Source of the DNA: Acidobacteriota bacterium
Lineage (GTDB): Bacteria > Acidobacteriota > Terriglobia > UBA7540
Length of the DNA: 64,000 bases
NCBI GenBank assembly: GCA_021838785.1
Contig: JAKCCV010000006.1
Span: 62,001 to 126,000 of the forward strand
Direction: 5' to 3'
The notes below the pieces were generated by a model, which saw only the letters and a program-made list of their open reading frames with translations, did not search any database and was not told where the DNA came from. The position numbers were made by a program, and so were the translations under genes. This document shows positions 18,816-26,536 of this stretch, in pieces; position 1 is the stretch's first letter, and each line of letters starts with the position of its first letter.

Positions 18816-19804
18816 GCCTTGGTCGCCAACCCTGCTCGATCCGCTTGGTAGTGGTCGTTGATGGCGGCGCCACGCGGACACGGGCTTGCGTGGCCGACCT
18901 TGACGGCCAAATTTACGGGCAAGGCGAAGCGGGGCCGGGAAATGCCTTTGCCGTCGGCTTGAAAGTCGCAGCGGACAATTTGCGACTGGCTGCGCGGGGC
19001 GCGATTCGTGCCAGCTCCATTGCCCCTTCTGACATCCGAGTGGCGGTGGCCGGCCTTGCCAGCGTTGGCGGTCTGGGTGAAGACGCTGCGCCTTTCTCCG
19101 AGCAGCTTCGCCGGCTGTTGCCGAAAGCTCGCATCAGTCTCTGCGGCGACATGCGCATTGCGCTGGAAGGGGCCTTGGCGGGAGAGCCGGGCGTGGTGAT
19201 TGTCAGTGGTACAGGCTCGGTAGTCTTTGGCCGCAATGAGCAGGGAACTGCGGTGAAGGTCGGCGGCTGGGGAGCTTGGATGGGTGATGAAGGCAGCGCG
19301 CAATGGATAGGACGGGAAGGTCTGCGGCGCGCCGCACATGCCGTGGACGGCACGGGCCCGCCGACCGAACTCGTGCGTGCCATCGAGCGCCACTATCGCG
19401 TTCGATCGTTTGGCCGTATCGTGCCACTGATTTATCGTGCCCCTTCCCCCGCAAGCTTGGGCCAACTGGCGCCCCGGGTGGCAGCATGCGCGCGGCAAGG
19501 CGATCGCGTGGCGCAGCAGATTCTGCGCCAAGCCGGAGAAATGTTGGCTTTGCAGGCCGCAAGCGCCGTGCGGCGTCTGCAATTGACAAGGCCGCGGGTG
19601 AGCTATCAAGGCTCGGTCCTGCGCGGCGAAGCGCGAGTGCGGCGCGCCTTGAAACGGTCTCTCCGCCGGTTGGTTCCGGGCGCACAATTCGTTGCGCCCT
19701 GCCTCCCACCGATGGGCGGCGCCTGGCTGATGGCCGCAAAACTCGTCGGGATTGTTCCTAACCAAGCGGCGCTCCGAGTTTTCCGCCGCCACTACCATGA
19801 CTGA
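18812..19804 (+). CDS. BadF/BadG/BcrA/BcrD ATPase-type kinase (N-acetylglucosamine kinase-like)
   Basis: 330-aa ASKHA-fold ATPase. Motifs: phosphate-1 loop VVDGGATRTRAC, GDMRIALEGA, phosphate-2 VIVSGTGSVVFGR, then GGWGAWMGDEGSAQWIGREGLR, which is the GlcNAc-kinase-like signature, and a C-terminal adenosine-type loop PPMGGAWLMA. In this family the substrate is usually an amino sugar such as GlcNAc or GlcN. It overlaps the symporter stop by 4 bases and the next gene by 8, so it is part of the operon. A kinase of this type supports an amino sugar substrate for the locus. The iron-sulfur ATPase activators in the same superfamily are excluded by the lack of the activator cysteines. Confidence 0.87.
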   Translation: MSLGRQPCSIRLVVVVDGGATRTRACVADLDGQIYGQGEAGPGNAFAVGLKVAADNLRLAARGAIRASSIAPSDIRVAVAGLASVGGLGEDAAPFSEQLRRLLPKARISLCGDMRIALEGALAGEPGVVIVSGTGSVVFGRNEQGTAVKVGGWGAWMGDEGSAQWIGREGLRRAAHAVDGTGPPTELVRAIERHYRVRSFGRIVPLIYRAPSPASLGQLAPRVAACARQGDRVAQQILRQAGEMLALQAASAVRRLQLTRPRVSYQGSVLRGEARVRRALKRSLRRLVPGAQFVAPCLPPMGGAWLMAAKLVGIVPNQAALRVFRRHYHD

Positions 19805-21005
19805 ATTGCGGGTTGGCTGGGCCAAAACGGAAATCACGCCGCCGCTCGGATATCCGATGGCCGGCTATGTTCGTCGGCAGGGTCCTGCCACTGGCGTGCT
19901 GGACCCGCTTTTTGCGCGAGCGTTCGTGCTTCGCTCCGGCTCCGTAACTGCCGTGCTGGTCATTGCCGACCTGCTGCTTATTTCCAACCGTTGGGCTCGA
20001 GAACTGCGCGTCAGCATCGCCCAAAAACTGAAGATTCCCCGGCGAAACGTCATTGTCGCCGCGACGCATACGCATTCGGGGCCTTGGGTGGACACTTCTC
20101 CGTTTGACTTTGTAGCGCCGGGCCCGCGGCCGCGCGGTTCCTATCTCCGCGAGCTTAATCGAAAGATACTTGGTGTTGCTCTCGCCGCCAGGGAGCGCGC
20201 TGCTCCTGTTGAGTTGAGCTTTGCTCGAACCTGGATTACGGGTGTTGCTTCAGATCGCAACCACCCCCAACGTCATTGCGCCCAGCCTTTCTTCCAGTTT
20301 CGATTCAGGGGCGCGACGGGAGATGCCCTTTTCGGGGTGTATGGGTGCCATTCCACCGTGCTCGGGTATTCCAACCGGCTCTTTTCGGGTGATCTTTTGG
20401 GCGGCGTCGCGCGGCATCTTGAGGGCGCGTATTCTTTCGCGGCGGTCAGCGTGGGCGCGGCCGCCAACATCAGCACTCGCTTCACCCGACGGAGTCAGAC
20501 GGCGCCCGAGGTTGAACGGCTTGCGAGCCTTATAGCGCGTCAGGCGCTTGCGGCACGCTTTCGGTCCGAGCCCTCAAACGTGCTCGGAATAAGCGAAAAG
20601 AAGGTTCGCCTTCCCTTGAAAAATCTATTGGGCAATTTTTCGCTCCGCCGCTCCGCGCGCCTGCCGCAGCGACTGCGGGAAGCGGCTGAAGAGGCGGAGC
20701 ATAATCTCCGGCAGTTACGCAGCTCATCGGAGTTTCGGCGAGGTGTTACCTCGGTGGCGGTGACGCAGATAGATTTTGGAAGCTTCGGCTTACTCGCTTG
20801 CCCGACCGAAATCAGCTTCGAGAGTGGCGAGCGCCTTTGGAGAGACGCCAAAGTGATTCCTTGGTGCTGTGCCAACGGCTACTGGGGTTACTTGCCTGCC
20901 CGCCACGCCTCAAGCGAGGACTATGAGGTTATTTCGTCTCCTTTTTCACCGATGGCCGAGCCGGTTTTGCGCGAAGCGGTCTTGACCATGAGGCCGTTCC
21001 ACTAG
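19797..21005 (+). CDS. Neutral/alkaline non-lysosomal ceramidase N-terminal domain-like protein
   Basis: 402-aa protein resembling the N-terminal catalytic domain of neutral ceramidases. Clear motifs are GWAKTEITPPLGYPMAGY at the start and VAATHTHSGPWV, whose His residues are zinc ligands in the family. True neutral ceramidases are about 650-750 aa with a signal peptide and a C-terminal Ig-like domain; both are missing here, so the protein is a short, probably cytoplasmic or unexported version of unknown amidase or hydrolase activity. Such short members recur near sugar genes in several environmental phyla (general recollection, not checked). Its last 77 bases overlap the convergent gene at 20929. 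Confidence 0.8.
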   Translation: MTELRVGWAKTEITPPLGYPMAGYVRRQGPATGVLDPLFARAFVLRSGSVTAVLVIADLLLISNRWARELRVSIAQKLKIPRRNVIVAATHTHSGPWVDTSPFDFVAPGPRPRGSYLRELNRKILGVALAARERAAPVELSFARTWITGVASDRNHPQRHCAQPFFQFRFRGATGDALFGVYGCHSTVLGYSNRLFSGDLLGGVARHLEGAYSFAAVSVGAAANISTRFTRRSQTAPEVERLASLIARQALAARFRSEPSNVLGISEKKVRLPLKNLLGNFSLRRSARLPQRLREAAEEAEHNLRQLRSSSEFRRGVTSVAVTQIDFGSFGLLACPTEISFESGERLWRDAKVIPWCCANGYWGYLPARHASSEDYEVISSPFSPMAEPVLREAVLTMRPFH

Positions 21006-21954
21006 GAATCCTTCGGGGTTTGGGTGAGGCGAAGGCCGTCGGATCGAGAGCCTCTCCGCATTTACCCGCCAGGGCTTCGGAGCCGCCCGCGTTATAGCTT
21101 TTGGCGATTTGGAGCAGCGGGTCATTCGGGTCCAACGAAAGCTCCCAGATCACCACGCCGTCGGAATATCGGCAAGCATTCTGCATCGAGCCCATGAAGG
21201 CGCGAACCGTCGGTTCGCCTTCTTGGTGCCAGGAGGTGGGGGCAGCATAAACGCCGGCATAGACCGGAAATCGCTTGCCGACAACGGCTCGGGCATTTTT
21301 CAGAAAAGAAGCCAGGCCAAGACCGCGCTCCAGGTTCATCCACCAGAACCACACACCATCCACCGCGCCTTGGAGATAAGCCGCGGTCCTGTTGTCCAAG
21401 TCATAAACCGTAGGCACAAAGAGAAAGCGCGGATTGATTCGTTGCTTGGCTTGATAGAGTTCAAGCAAATAAGCCCGGGTGAACAGCTTTCGGTTAAAAC
21501 CGACCAGCATATCGTCAATGTTCAAGCCGCGCAGATATGGGTAGCGGAGGGAAAGCGTCGCCAAAACCTGAAACCATTTGAGGTAATCGGTGTCGTAGGG
21601 GTGAGAATCACCGCCTTCGGTCGGCGGTATCAGGATCGCCCACACGTCAATCTGAGCCGCCTGGGCAGCTTGCAGAAATTTCTGGAAATTCGTCCAGTCG
21701 GTGGGCGGCTGCGCTCCAATGGGCAACGCAGCGCAACGGAAATGGAAATCGCGGAGCAAAAGGATGGTTTCGGAAACATTCAAGGCGTGGTCGCGGGTTT
21801 CGATGGGATGGAACCAGGCGCACGGCGACGATCCCAAAGCATGCCACACCTTGACAGTTGCGCCGCCGGCCGTGGCGGGTTGAGCGGCAGCATTCCGCGA
21901 AATCCATCCCAGACACGCTCCCATAGCCAGTGCGACGACGAAGAGCCTCAGCAT
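20929..21954 (-). CDS. Secreted hypothetical protein, barrel-like glycosidase-type sequence
   Basis: 341-aa protein with a signal peptide (MLRLFVVALAMGACLGW, cleavage near NAAA). Alternating hydrophobic strands and conserved-looking blocks (RGLNIDDMLVGFNR, VDGVWFWWMNLE, PVYAGVYAA, DGVVIWELSLDP) suggest a TIM barrel of the kind seen in glycoside hydrolases, with two acidic residues in NIDDM as possible catalytic groups. I cannot assign it to a numbered GH family. The C-terminal 30 residues are basic, Pro/Ser-rich and probably disordered. It follows the SIS-domain gene by 12 bases, so they form a two-gene operon, and it converges on and overlaps the ceramidase-like gene. Confidence 0.7.
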   Translation of the reverse strand: MLRLFVVALAMGACLGWISRNAAAQPATAGGATVKVWHALGSSPCAWFHPIETRDHALNVSETILLLRDFHFRCAALPIGAQPPTDWTNFQKFLQAAQAAQIDVWAILIPPTEGGDSHPYDTDYLKWFQVLATLSLRYPYLRGLNIDDMLVGFNRKLFTRAYLLELYQAKQRINPRFLFVPTVYDLDNRTAAYLQGAVDGVWFWWMNLERGLGLASFLKNARAVVGKRFPVYAGVYAAPTSWHQEGEPTVRAFMGSMQNACRYSDGVVIWELSLDPNDPLLQIAKSYNAGGSEALAGKCGEALDPTAFASPKPRRIPSGTASWSRPLRAKPARPSVKKETK

Positions 21955-21966
21955 GGTTTGAATCTC

Positions 21967-22746
21967 CTACGATTTCGTCGGCGTTTCAGCCGCGCTCGAA
22001 CGATAGAAGCGGATACGTTCCCGATAGGGAGCGAGAAGCCGTTCGAGGTTTTGGATTTCGCCTTGATTGACGTTGGCGCTGACGAAAACGGCGGGAGGTT
22101 TTTTGCGCTCGGCCAGCCGGCGCGCTGCATCTATAAAACTTGCATGGAGCAGGGCAGCGCCCACAATGGTGGAGAGCGGGCCCATCGGCGCCTCGATGCC
22201 AGGCACGCGGATGGCGGCATCTCCCACCGGGCAGCGGTTGTCGAGCACGGCGTCAGCAACCTCGAACAAGCGAAGGCCGCTCGGATGACGCGAGGCCGCG
22301 GCTCGCGATTGTTCGAGATTGGTTAAAGCGACCACCTTCATGGTGGCGCCCTTCATTCGAAGCGCCATTTCCACCGGCAGCGCATTGCGTCCGGAATTTG
22401 AAATGACGCAACCTGCGTCGCCGGATTGGAAGTTCGCCTGACGGACCAACTCCTCGGCGGCCGTAATGCTCCGCTCGAAGGTTGTGCTCTCGATGGCCCC
22501 GCGCTCGAAACCCAGCCGGGGGTCAAGAATCGGATTCACAGCCACCAAGCCACCCGCCCGATAAAAAACTTCCTGAGCTAATAAGCCCGAGTGTCCTGTG
22601 CCGAAGGCGTGAATGATGCCGCCGCGCTCTAAGGCCTCGGCCCATAGTGCGCCGACCGTGGCAATTTCTTCACGGCGGATCCGCTCGAGCGTTACGGGCA
22701 ATATGGCGAGGTACGCTGAAACGGGATCGTCGGGTAGCGAGGTCAT
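21967..22746 (-). CDS. SIS domain phosphosugar-binding protein (UPF0309-like)
   Basis: 259-aa cytoplasmic protein with one SIS domain, which binds phosphorylated sugars. Key segments: IIHAFGTGHSGLLAQEVFYRAGG near the N-terminus (given as IIHAFGTGHSGLLAQ and VFYRAGG), GCVISNSGRNALPVEMALRMK and KVVALTNLEQS, as in the UPF0309 group of isomerase-like proteins. Members are thought to isomerise amino-sugar phosphates or act as N-acetylmuramate-phosphate-type etherases; the catalytic detail is not visible. It is the first gene of a minus-strand pair. With the neighbouring BadF-type kinase, it fits phosphorylation followed by isomerisation of an amino sugar. Confidence 0.85.
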   Translation of the reverse strand: MTSLPDDPVSAYLAILPVTLERIRREEIATVGALWAEALERGGIIHAFGTGHSGLLAQEVFYRAGGLVAVNPILDPRLGFERGAIESTTFERSITAAEELVRQANFQSGDAGCVISNSGRNALPVEMALRMKGATMKVVALTNLEQSRAAASRHPSGLRLFEVADAVLDNRCPVGDAAIRVPGIEAPMGPLSTIVGAALLHASFIDAARRLAERKKPPAVFVSANVNQGEIQNLERLLAPYRERIRFYRSSAAETPTKS

Positions 22747-22818
22747 ATTCGAGAAGATGAGGATAGTTCATGTCACGCGAAGGTTCAACAGAGATTTGAC
22801 CCATTCCGGTACGTTCCC

Positions 22819-22871
22819 TTTCACCGAAAAGTCTTTTCCTATATACTCGCGTGCCGGGTGTTTCAACGAAA
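22819..22871 (+). promoter_or_regulatory. Candidate promoter with paired TTTCAnCGAAA sites upstream of the sugar porter
   Basis: TTTCAC (22819-22824) and TATACT (22842-22847) are 17 bases apart and form a plausible plus-strand promoter. Two near-identical elements, TTTCACCGAAA (22819-22829) and TTTCAACGAAA (22861-22871), start 42 bases apart, which is four helical turns. One covers the -35 box and the other lies just past the predicted start near 22854. This arrangement is typical of repressor control; the regulator is unknown. The leader to the porter would be about 300 bases. Confidence 0.4.
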
Positions 22872-23152
22872 GTTTTTCTGACATGAAGCTACGGACGCTC
22901 AGGGCGCCAAGATGAGAGTCGGAGGGATGGATGGGCGGATCGAAGTTCGCAGCTTCGACGTCAACCTGGAAATCGGAAGCGAGCGCGCCCCAAGAAATCT
23001 ACGGCGCGCCGACGCCTTGTCAGCTTTCGGTCGAGAGGTCGGTCGTCCGATGAGTTTCCGTGCTCGCGTTGGGGCGGTGGGATCGCCCATCGGTGGCCGG
23101 CGGTGGGCCCAGGGCGGTCACGCATAAATTAGAGGAACAAGTCCAAACTTCT

Positions 23153-24940
23153 GTGGCAGCCAAACTCAAACCGGCAACCTATAACCGCTATTTGAAATTC
23201 GTGGCGGGGCTCGGCGGCCTGCTCTACGGCATTGACGTTGGGATTATCGCCGGGGCTTTGCCTTACTTGGAAGCGACCTCCGGGCTGAACGCCGGGCAGA
23301 TTTCATTCGTCGTCGCGGCGGTGCTCTTGGGCACCGTGATTTCCACCCTGTTTGCCGGCCTCCTGGCAGACCGGATGGGGCGCAAGCGGCTGATGATTCT
23401 CAGTGGAGCGCTCTTCGCCGTCAGCATTCCGGTCATTGCCCTTTCGCACAGCTATGAGGCGCTGATCCTGGGACGATTGTGCCAAGGAATCAGTGCCGGC
23501 CTGATCGGCGTGGTGGTGCCGTTGTATCTGGCTGAGTGTCTGTCGCCGGAGGACCGAGGCCAGGGCACGGCCATGTTCCAATGGCTGCTCACCGTCGGGA
23601 TCGTGGCGGCGGCCGCCGTCGGCATGTATTTCAGTCTGCGAGTGGAGGAAGTTGCCAAGCTCGGTAATCCCGTCTTGCTGTTCGCGTACAAGGACCACGC
23701 CTGGCGCAGCATCTTCTGGGTTTCCCTGCCCCCTGGCCTGCTCTTCGTGCTGGGCAGCTTGGCGGTGGGGGAATCGCCGCGCTGGTTGTTTCGCCGGGGC
23801 CAAAAGCAACTCGCCCTGGAGTCGCTCCTGCGATCGCGTCCGCCCGAAAAGGCGCAGCTTGAACTGGAGGAAATGGAAAATACTCAGGCCGCGGAAAAGG
23901 CGGCGGCGGCGGGAAGGCGCGCGGCCGAGTCCTTGCTGCAACGGAAATATGTCCTACCGTTCCTCATCGCCTGCTTGATTCTCGCCCTGAACCAGACGAC
24001 GGGCATCAATTCGATTATCGGCTACAACACAGCCATCCTGATTCAGAGCGGCTTGTCGGACGTGCAAGCCCACTGGGGTTACATTCTCTTTACCGTTGTT
24101 CAGGCGCTCGCCACCGTCGTTGGCGTGCTGTTGGTGGATCGGAAAGGGCGCAAATTTCTGCTCTCGCTGGGCACAGCGGGCGTCGTGGCGTCGTTGCTCG
24201 CCACAGCCTACTTGTTCCATCGCGTCGAACACTATCGCGTGGATGTGCGCCAGTCCGTCCAAGCGATGGTCAACGGCCAATCAAGTCTGGAATTGCACTT
24301 CACTCCGGCGCTGGAGCGGCAGTGGGTGACGGAGGCGGGCCACTCGAATCTGGCCGGAGAGCCCGCCACACTGACCATCATCTATGCCTACGGCGATTTT
24401 AGCGCCGTGACCCCGGCGGCGCTTTCGAATGCACCCCTGGCGGCGCCGGTCCAAATGAGCCGCTCGAATTGCGTCCCAGCCAATAAAGTGCTGGCTTTCT
24501 TTTCAGACCCTTTGGGTGATCTCGAGCAGGCCCGGACGGCTCCGCTGCGCATCGAGCACGCCCTGATTACGCCGTTGCCCACCCGCAAAAATGGCTGGCT
24601 GGTGGCTCTTACCCTGTTTGCTTTTGTCGCCTTCTATGCGTTGGGGCCGGGGATCTGCGTTTGGCTGGCCCTGTCGGAACTGATGCCGACCCGCATTCGC
24701 TCTAACGGCATGAGCATCGCCTTGGTAATCAACGAGGCCGTAGCGACGTTCCTGGCGGCGATATTCCTCCCCACCGTGGGTCGCTACGGGTACACGACGA
24801 TGTTCCTGCTTTTCGCCGGCTTCACGGTCCTTTACTTTGTCACGGTGACATTCTTCCTGCCGGAGACGAAGGGCAAGACGCTCGAAGAGATCGAAAGCTA
24901 TTTCTCCCAAGCGAAGGGCGGTCCTGCCGCCGCAAGCTGA
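23153..24940 (+). CDS. MFS sugar porter family transporter with large insertion
   Basis: 595-aa (from GTG 23153) inner-membrane major facilitator of the sugar porter family. Signature motifs: GGLLYGIDVGIIAGALPY in TM1, LLADRMGRKRLM (motif A, TM2-TM3), GRLCQGISAGLIGVVVPLYLAE (PESPRWL-type motif appears as GESPRWLFRRGQ), NQTTGINSIIGYNTAI in TM7, DRKGRKFLL and PETKGKTLEEIE at the end. Sugar porters are usually 450-500 aa; the excess is a hydrophilic segment of about 125 residues between TM9 and TM10. Start is uncertain: GTG 23060 is also in frame, while 23153 leaves a normal short N-terminus. It probably imports a monosaccharide for the surrounding catabolic genes. Confidence 0.88.
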   Translation: MAAKLKPATYNRYLKFVAGLGGLLYGIDVGIIAGALPYLEATSGLNAGQISFVVAAVLLGTVISTLFAGLLADRMGRKRLMILSGALFAVSIPVIALSHSYEALILGRLCQGISAGLIGVVVPLYLAECLSPEDRGQGTAMFQWLLTVGIVAAAAVGMYFSLRVEEVAKLGNPVLLFAYKDHAWRSIFWVSLPPGLLFVLGSLAVGESPRWLFRRGQKQLALESLLRSRPPEKAQLELEEMENTQAAEKAAAAGRRAAESLLQRKYVLPFLIACLILALNQTTGINSIIGYNTAILIQSGLSDVQAHWGYILFTVVQALATVVGVLLVDRKGRKFLLSLGTAGVVASLLATAYLFHRVEHYRVDVRQSVQAMVNGQSSLELHFTPALERQWVTEAGHSNLAGEPATLTIIYAYGDFSAVTPAALSNAPLAAPVQMSRSNCVPANKVLAFFSDPLGDLEQARTAPLRIEHALITPLPTRKNGWLVALTLFAFVAFYALGPGICVWLALSELMPTRIRSNGMSIALVINEAVATFLAAIFLPTVGRYGYTTMFLLFAGFTVLYFVTVTFFLPETKGKTLEEIESYFSQAKGGPAAAS

Positions 24941-25066
24941 ACGGACTTCGATAACACCGCCAGTTATTTCATCCCGTTCCTGAGCGGGAGTTGGTTGGAA
25001 GTGCTCCCCATTTCTGATCCACATCGAACACGAATTCGTAAATTGAGTGGCACTGCCGTCTTCTAA

Positions 25067-25351
25067 TCCGTTAGATTGGGGGCGCTGGAATTTCCCTTCT
25101 GCGGCTGGCCGCGGATGACGCGAGAGCTAAAGCAGCGTGGCTGGGCGGTGAATCACAGGCGCGTGTAGCGGCTGGGGCGTCTGGACAATCTGCTCTGTCT
25201 GCGGAAGCGGAAGTTCGTGGTGGCGATAGACATCCATTACGGCCTCACGATTTATCCCAATCTGGCGCGCGGGATGACGCTCACGGGCCTGAAACAGCAC
25301 TGGGTGGCGGATCTCACCCACATCCGCCTAGTGGAAGCGGGCTTTATAGCG
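25067..25351 (+). pseudogene. IS3-family transposase (OrfB-type) remnant
   Basis: Reading the plus strand in the frame of 25100 gives a decayed but clear match to the central part of IS3-type OrfB: GALEFPFCGWPRMTREL, RGWAVNHRRV, an in-frame amber codon (25166-25168), DNLLCLRKRKFV, LTIYPNLARGM, and HWVADLTHIRLVEAGF carrying the first Asp of the DDE triad. Both ends are missing: no OrfA, no rest of the catalytic core and no terminal inverted repeats. It fills most of the 441-base gap between the sugar porter and nadA and marks an old insertion or recombination site at the edge of the sugar locus. Confidence 0.8.
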
Positions 25352-25381
25352 GGAACGAACCGTTTCCGATAGAATAAGAGT

Positions 25382-26476
25382 ATGGAAACAGCGATTGCAT
25401 TGCCGGTTCTGGAGAATTACATCGAACTTTCTGACTGCGAGCTCGACGACCGCATCGCGCGCGCCAAGGCGACGCTCGGAGCGCGGCTGGTCATTCTCGG
25501 GCATCACTACCAACGTGACGAGGTGGTGAAATTTGCCGATTACCGCGGCGATTCACTCAAACTGTCGCAACTGGCGGCCAACCGAACAGAAGCGGACTAC
25601 ATTGTCTTCTGCGGCGTGCATTTCATGGCGGAAGCGGCCGACATTTTGCGCGCCGAACACCAAGTCGTCATCCTCCCCGACATGAATGCTGGCTGCTCCA
25701 TGGCGGATATGGCGGAGCTCGAGCAGGTTGAGGTGGCGTGGGAGCAACTGAGCCGCGTGACGCCGGCGACAATGGTTCCGGTGACGTATATCAACTCCAC
25801 CGCGGCGATCAAGGCATTTGTGGGACGGCGGGGCGGCGCCGTCTGCACCTCCTCGAACGCCCGCAAGGTGATGGAATGGGCCTTCACCCAAGGCGAAAAG
25901 GGACTGTTTTTGCCGGACGAGCACCTGGGACGAAACACCGGCTATCGGATGGGGATTCCGCTTGAACAGATGGTCGTGTGGGATCCTCACCAGGAACTCG
26001 GCGGCCTGACGGAGCAGGAGATTCGCTCCGCAAAAATGATTCTATGGAAGGGCCACTGCTCCGTCCACCAGCGCTTCCTGCCGCAGCACGTGGAGAAGGT
26101 TCGTCAAACGTACCCGGGGATTCGGGTCATTGCCCACCCGGAGTGCCGCTGGGATGTCTGCCAATTGGCCGACGAAGTGGGTTCGACCGAATTCATTATT
26201 CGGCGAGTGAGCGAATCGCCGCCTGGCAGCCAGTGGGCCGTGGCCACCGAGATTCACCTGGTGAACCGCCTGGCGCAGGAGTATCCCGACCGGCGCGTAA
26301 TCTCGCTCGATGATTGTGGTTGCCTGTGCAGCACCATGTATCGGATTTCTCCCCAGCATCTCTGTTGGACCCTGGAAAGTCTGGTCGCGGGGCATGTGGT
26401 CAACCGCGTTCAGGTGGACAGCGAAACACGCCATTGGGCGCGCCAGGCGCTCGACCGAATGCTTGCCGTCCGCTAG
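25382..26476 (+). CDS. nadA: Quinolinate synthase NadA
   Basis: 364-aa iron-sulfur enzyme that condenses iminoaspartate with dihydroxyacetone phosphate to give quinolinate in de novo NAD synthesis. Signature motifs: ILGHHYQRDEVVKFADYRGD near residue 40, ILPDMNAGCSMADM with Cys105 as a cluster ligand, YINSTAAIKAFVG, VCTSSNA, HPECRWDVC and the C-terminal CGCLCSTM region providing the remaining cluster cysteine. Length is normal for the long bacterial form. nadB and nadC are not in the window. A hairpin with a T-run follows the stop, and the gene begins just after the transposase remnant. Confidence 0.95.
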   Translation: METAIALPVLENYIELSDCELDDRIARAKATLGARLVILGHHYQRDEVVKFADYRGDSLKLSQLAANRTEADYIVFCGVHFMAEAADILRAEHQVVILPDMNAGCSMADMAELEQVEVAWEQLSRVTPATMVPVTYINSTAAIKAFVGRRGGAVCTSSNARKVMEWAFTQGEKGLFLPDEHLGRNTGYRMGIPLEQMVVWDPHQELGGLTEQEIRSAKMILWKGHCSVHQRFLPQHVEKVRQTYPGIRVIAHPECRWDVCQLADEVGSTEFIIRRVSESPPGSQWAVATEIHLVNRLAQEYPDRRVISLDDCGCLCSTMYRISPQHLCWTLESLVAGHVVNRVQVDSETRHWARQALDRMLAVR

Positions 26477-26492
26477 CGCGCCGGAAAGCCCC

Positions 26493-26518
26493 AGGCGGCG
26501 TCACTGCGGCGCCTTTTT
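26493..26518 (+). terminator. Likely intrinsic terminator of nadA
   Basis: AGGCG/CGCCT arms with an inner CG/CG pair (one G-G mismatch) around the loop TCACTG, followed by TTTTT (26514-26518). It lies 17 bases past the nadA stop and just before the SDR gene. Confidence 0.5.
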
Positions 26519-26536
26519 GAACTTCGGAAATTGCCG

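Noticed and set aside
22912-23127. 71-codon frame in the leader of the sugar porter gene
   Set aside because: It starts with an ATG and lies in the long leader, but has no convincing ribosome site or similarity; a regulatory leader peptide is possible but unsupported.
24941-25025. Terminator after the sugar porter (CCCG...CGGG near 24990-25010)
   Set aside because: Only 4 base pairs form and no T-run follows.
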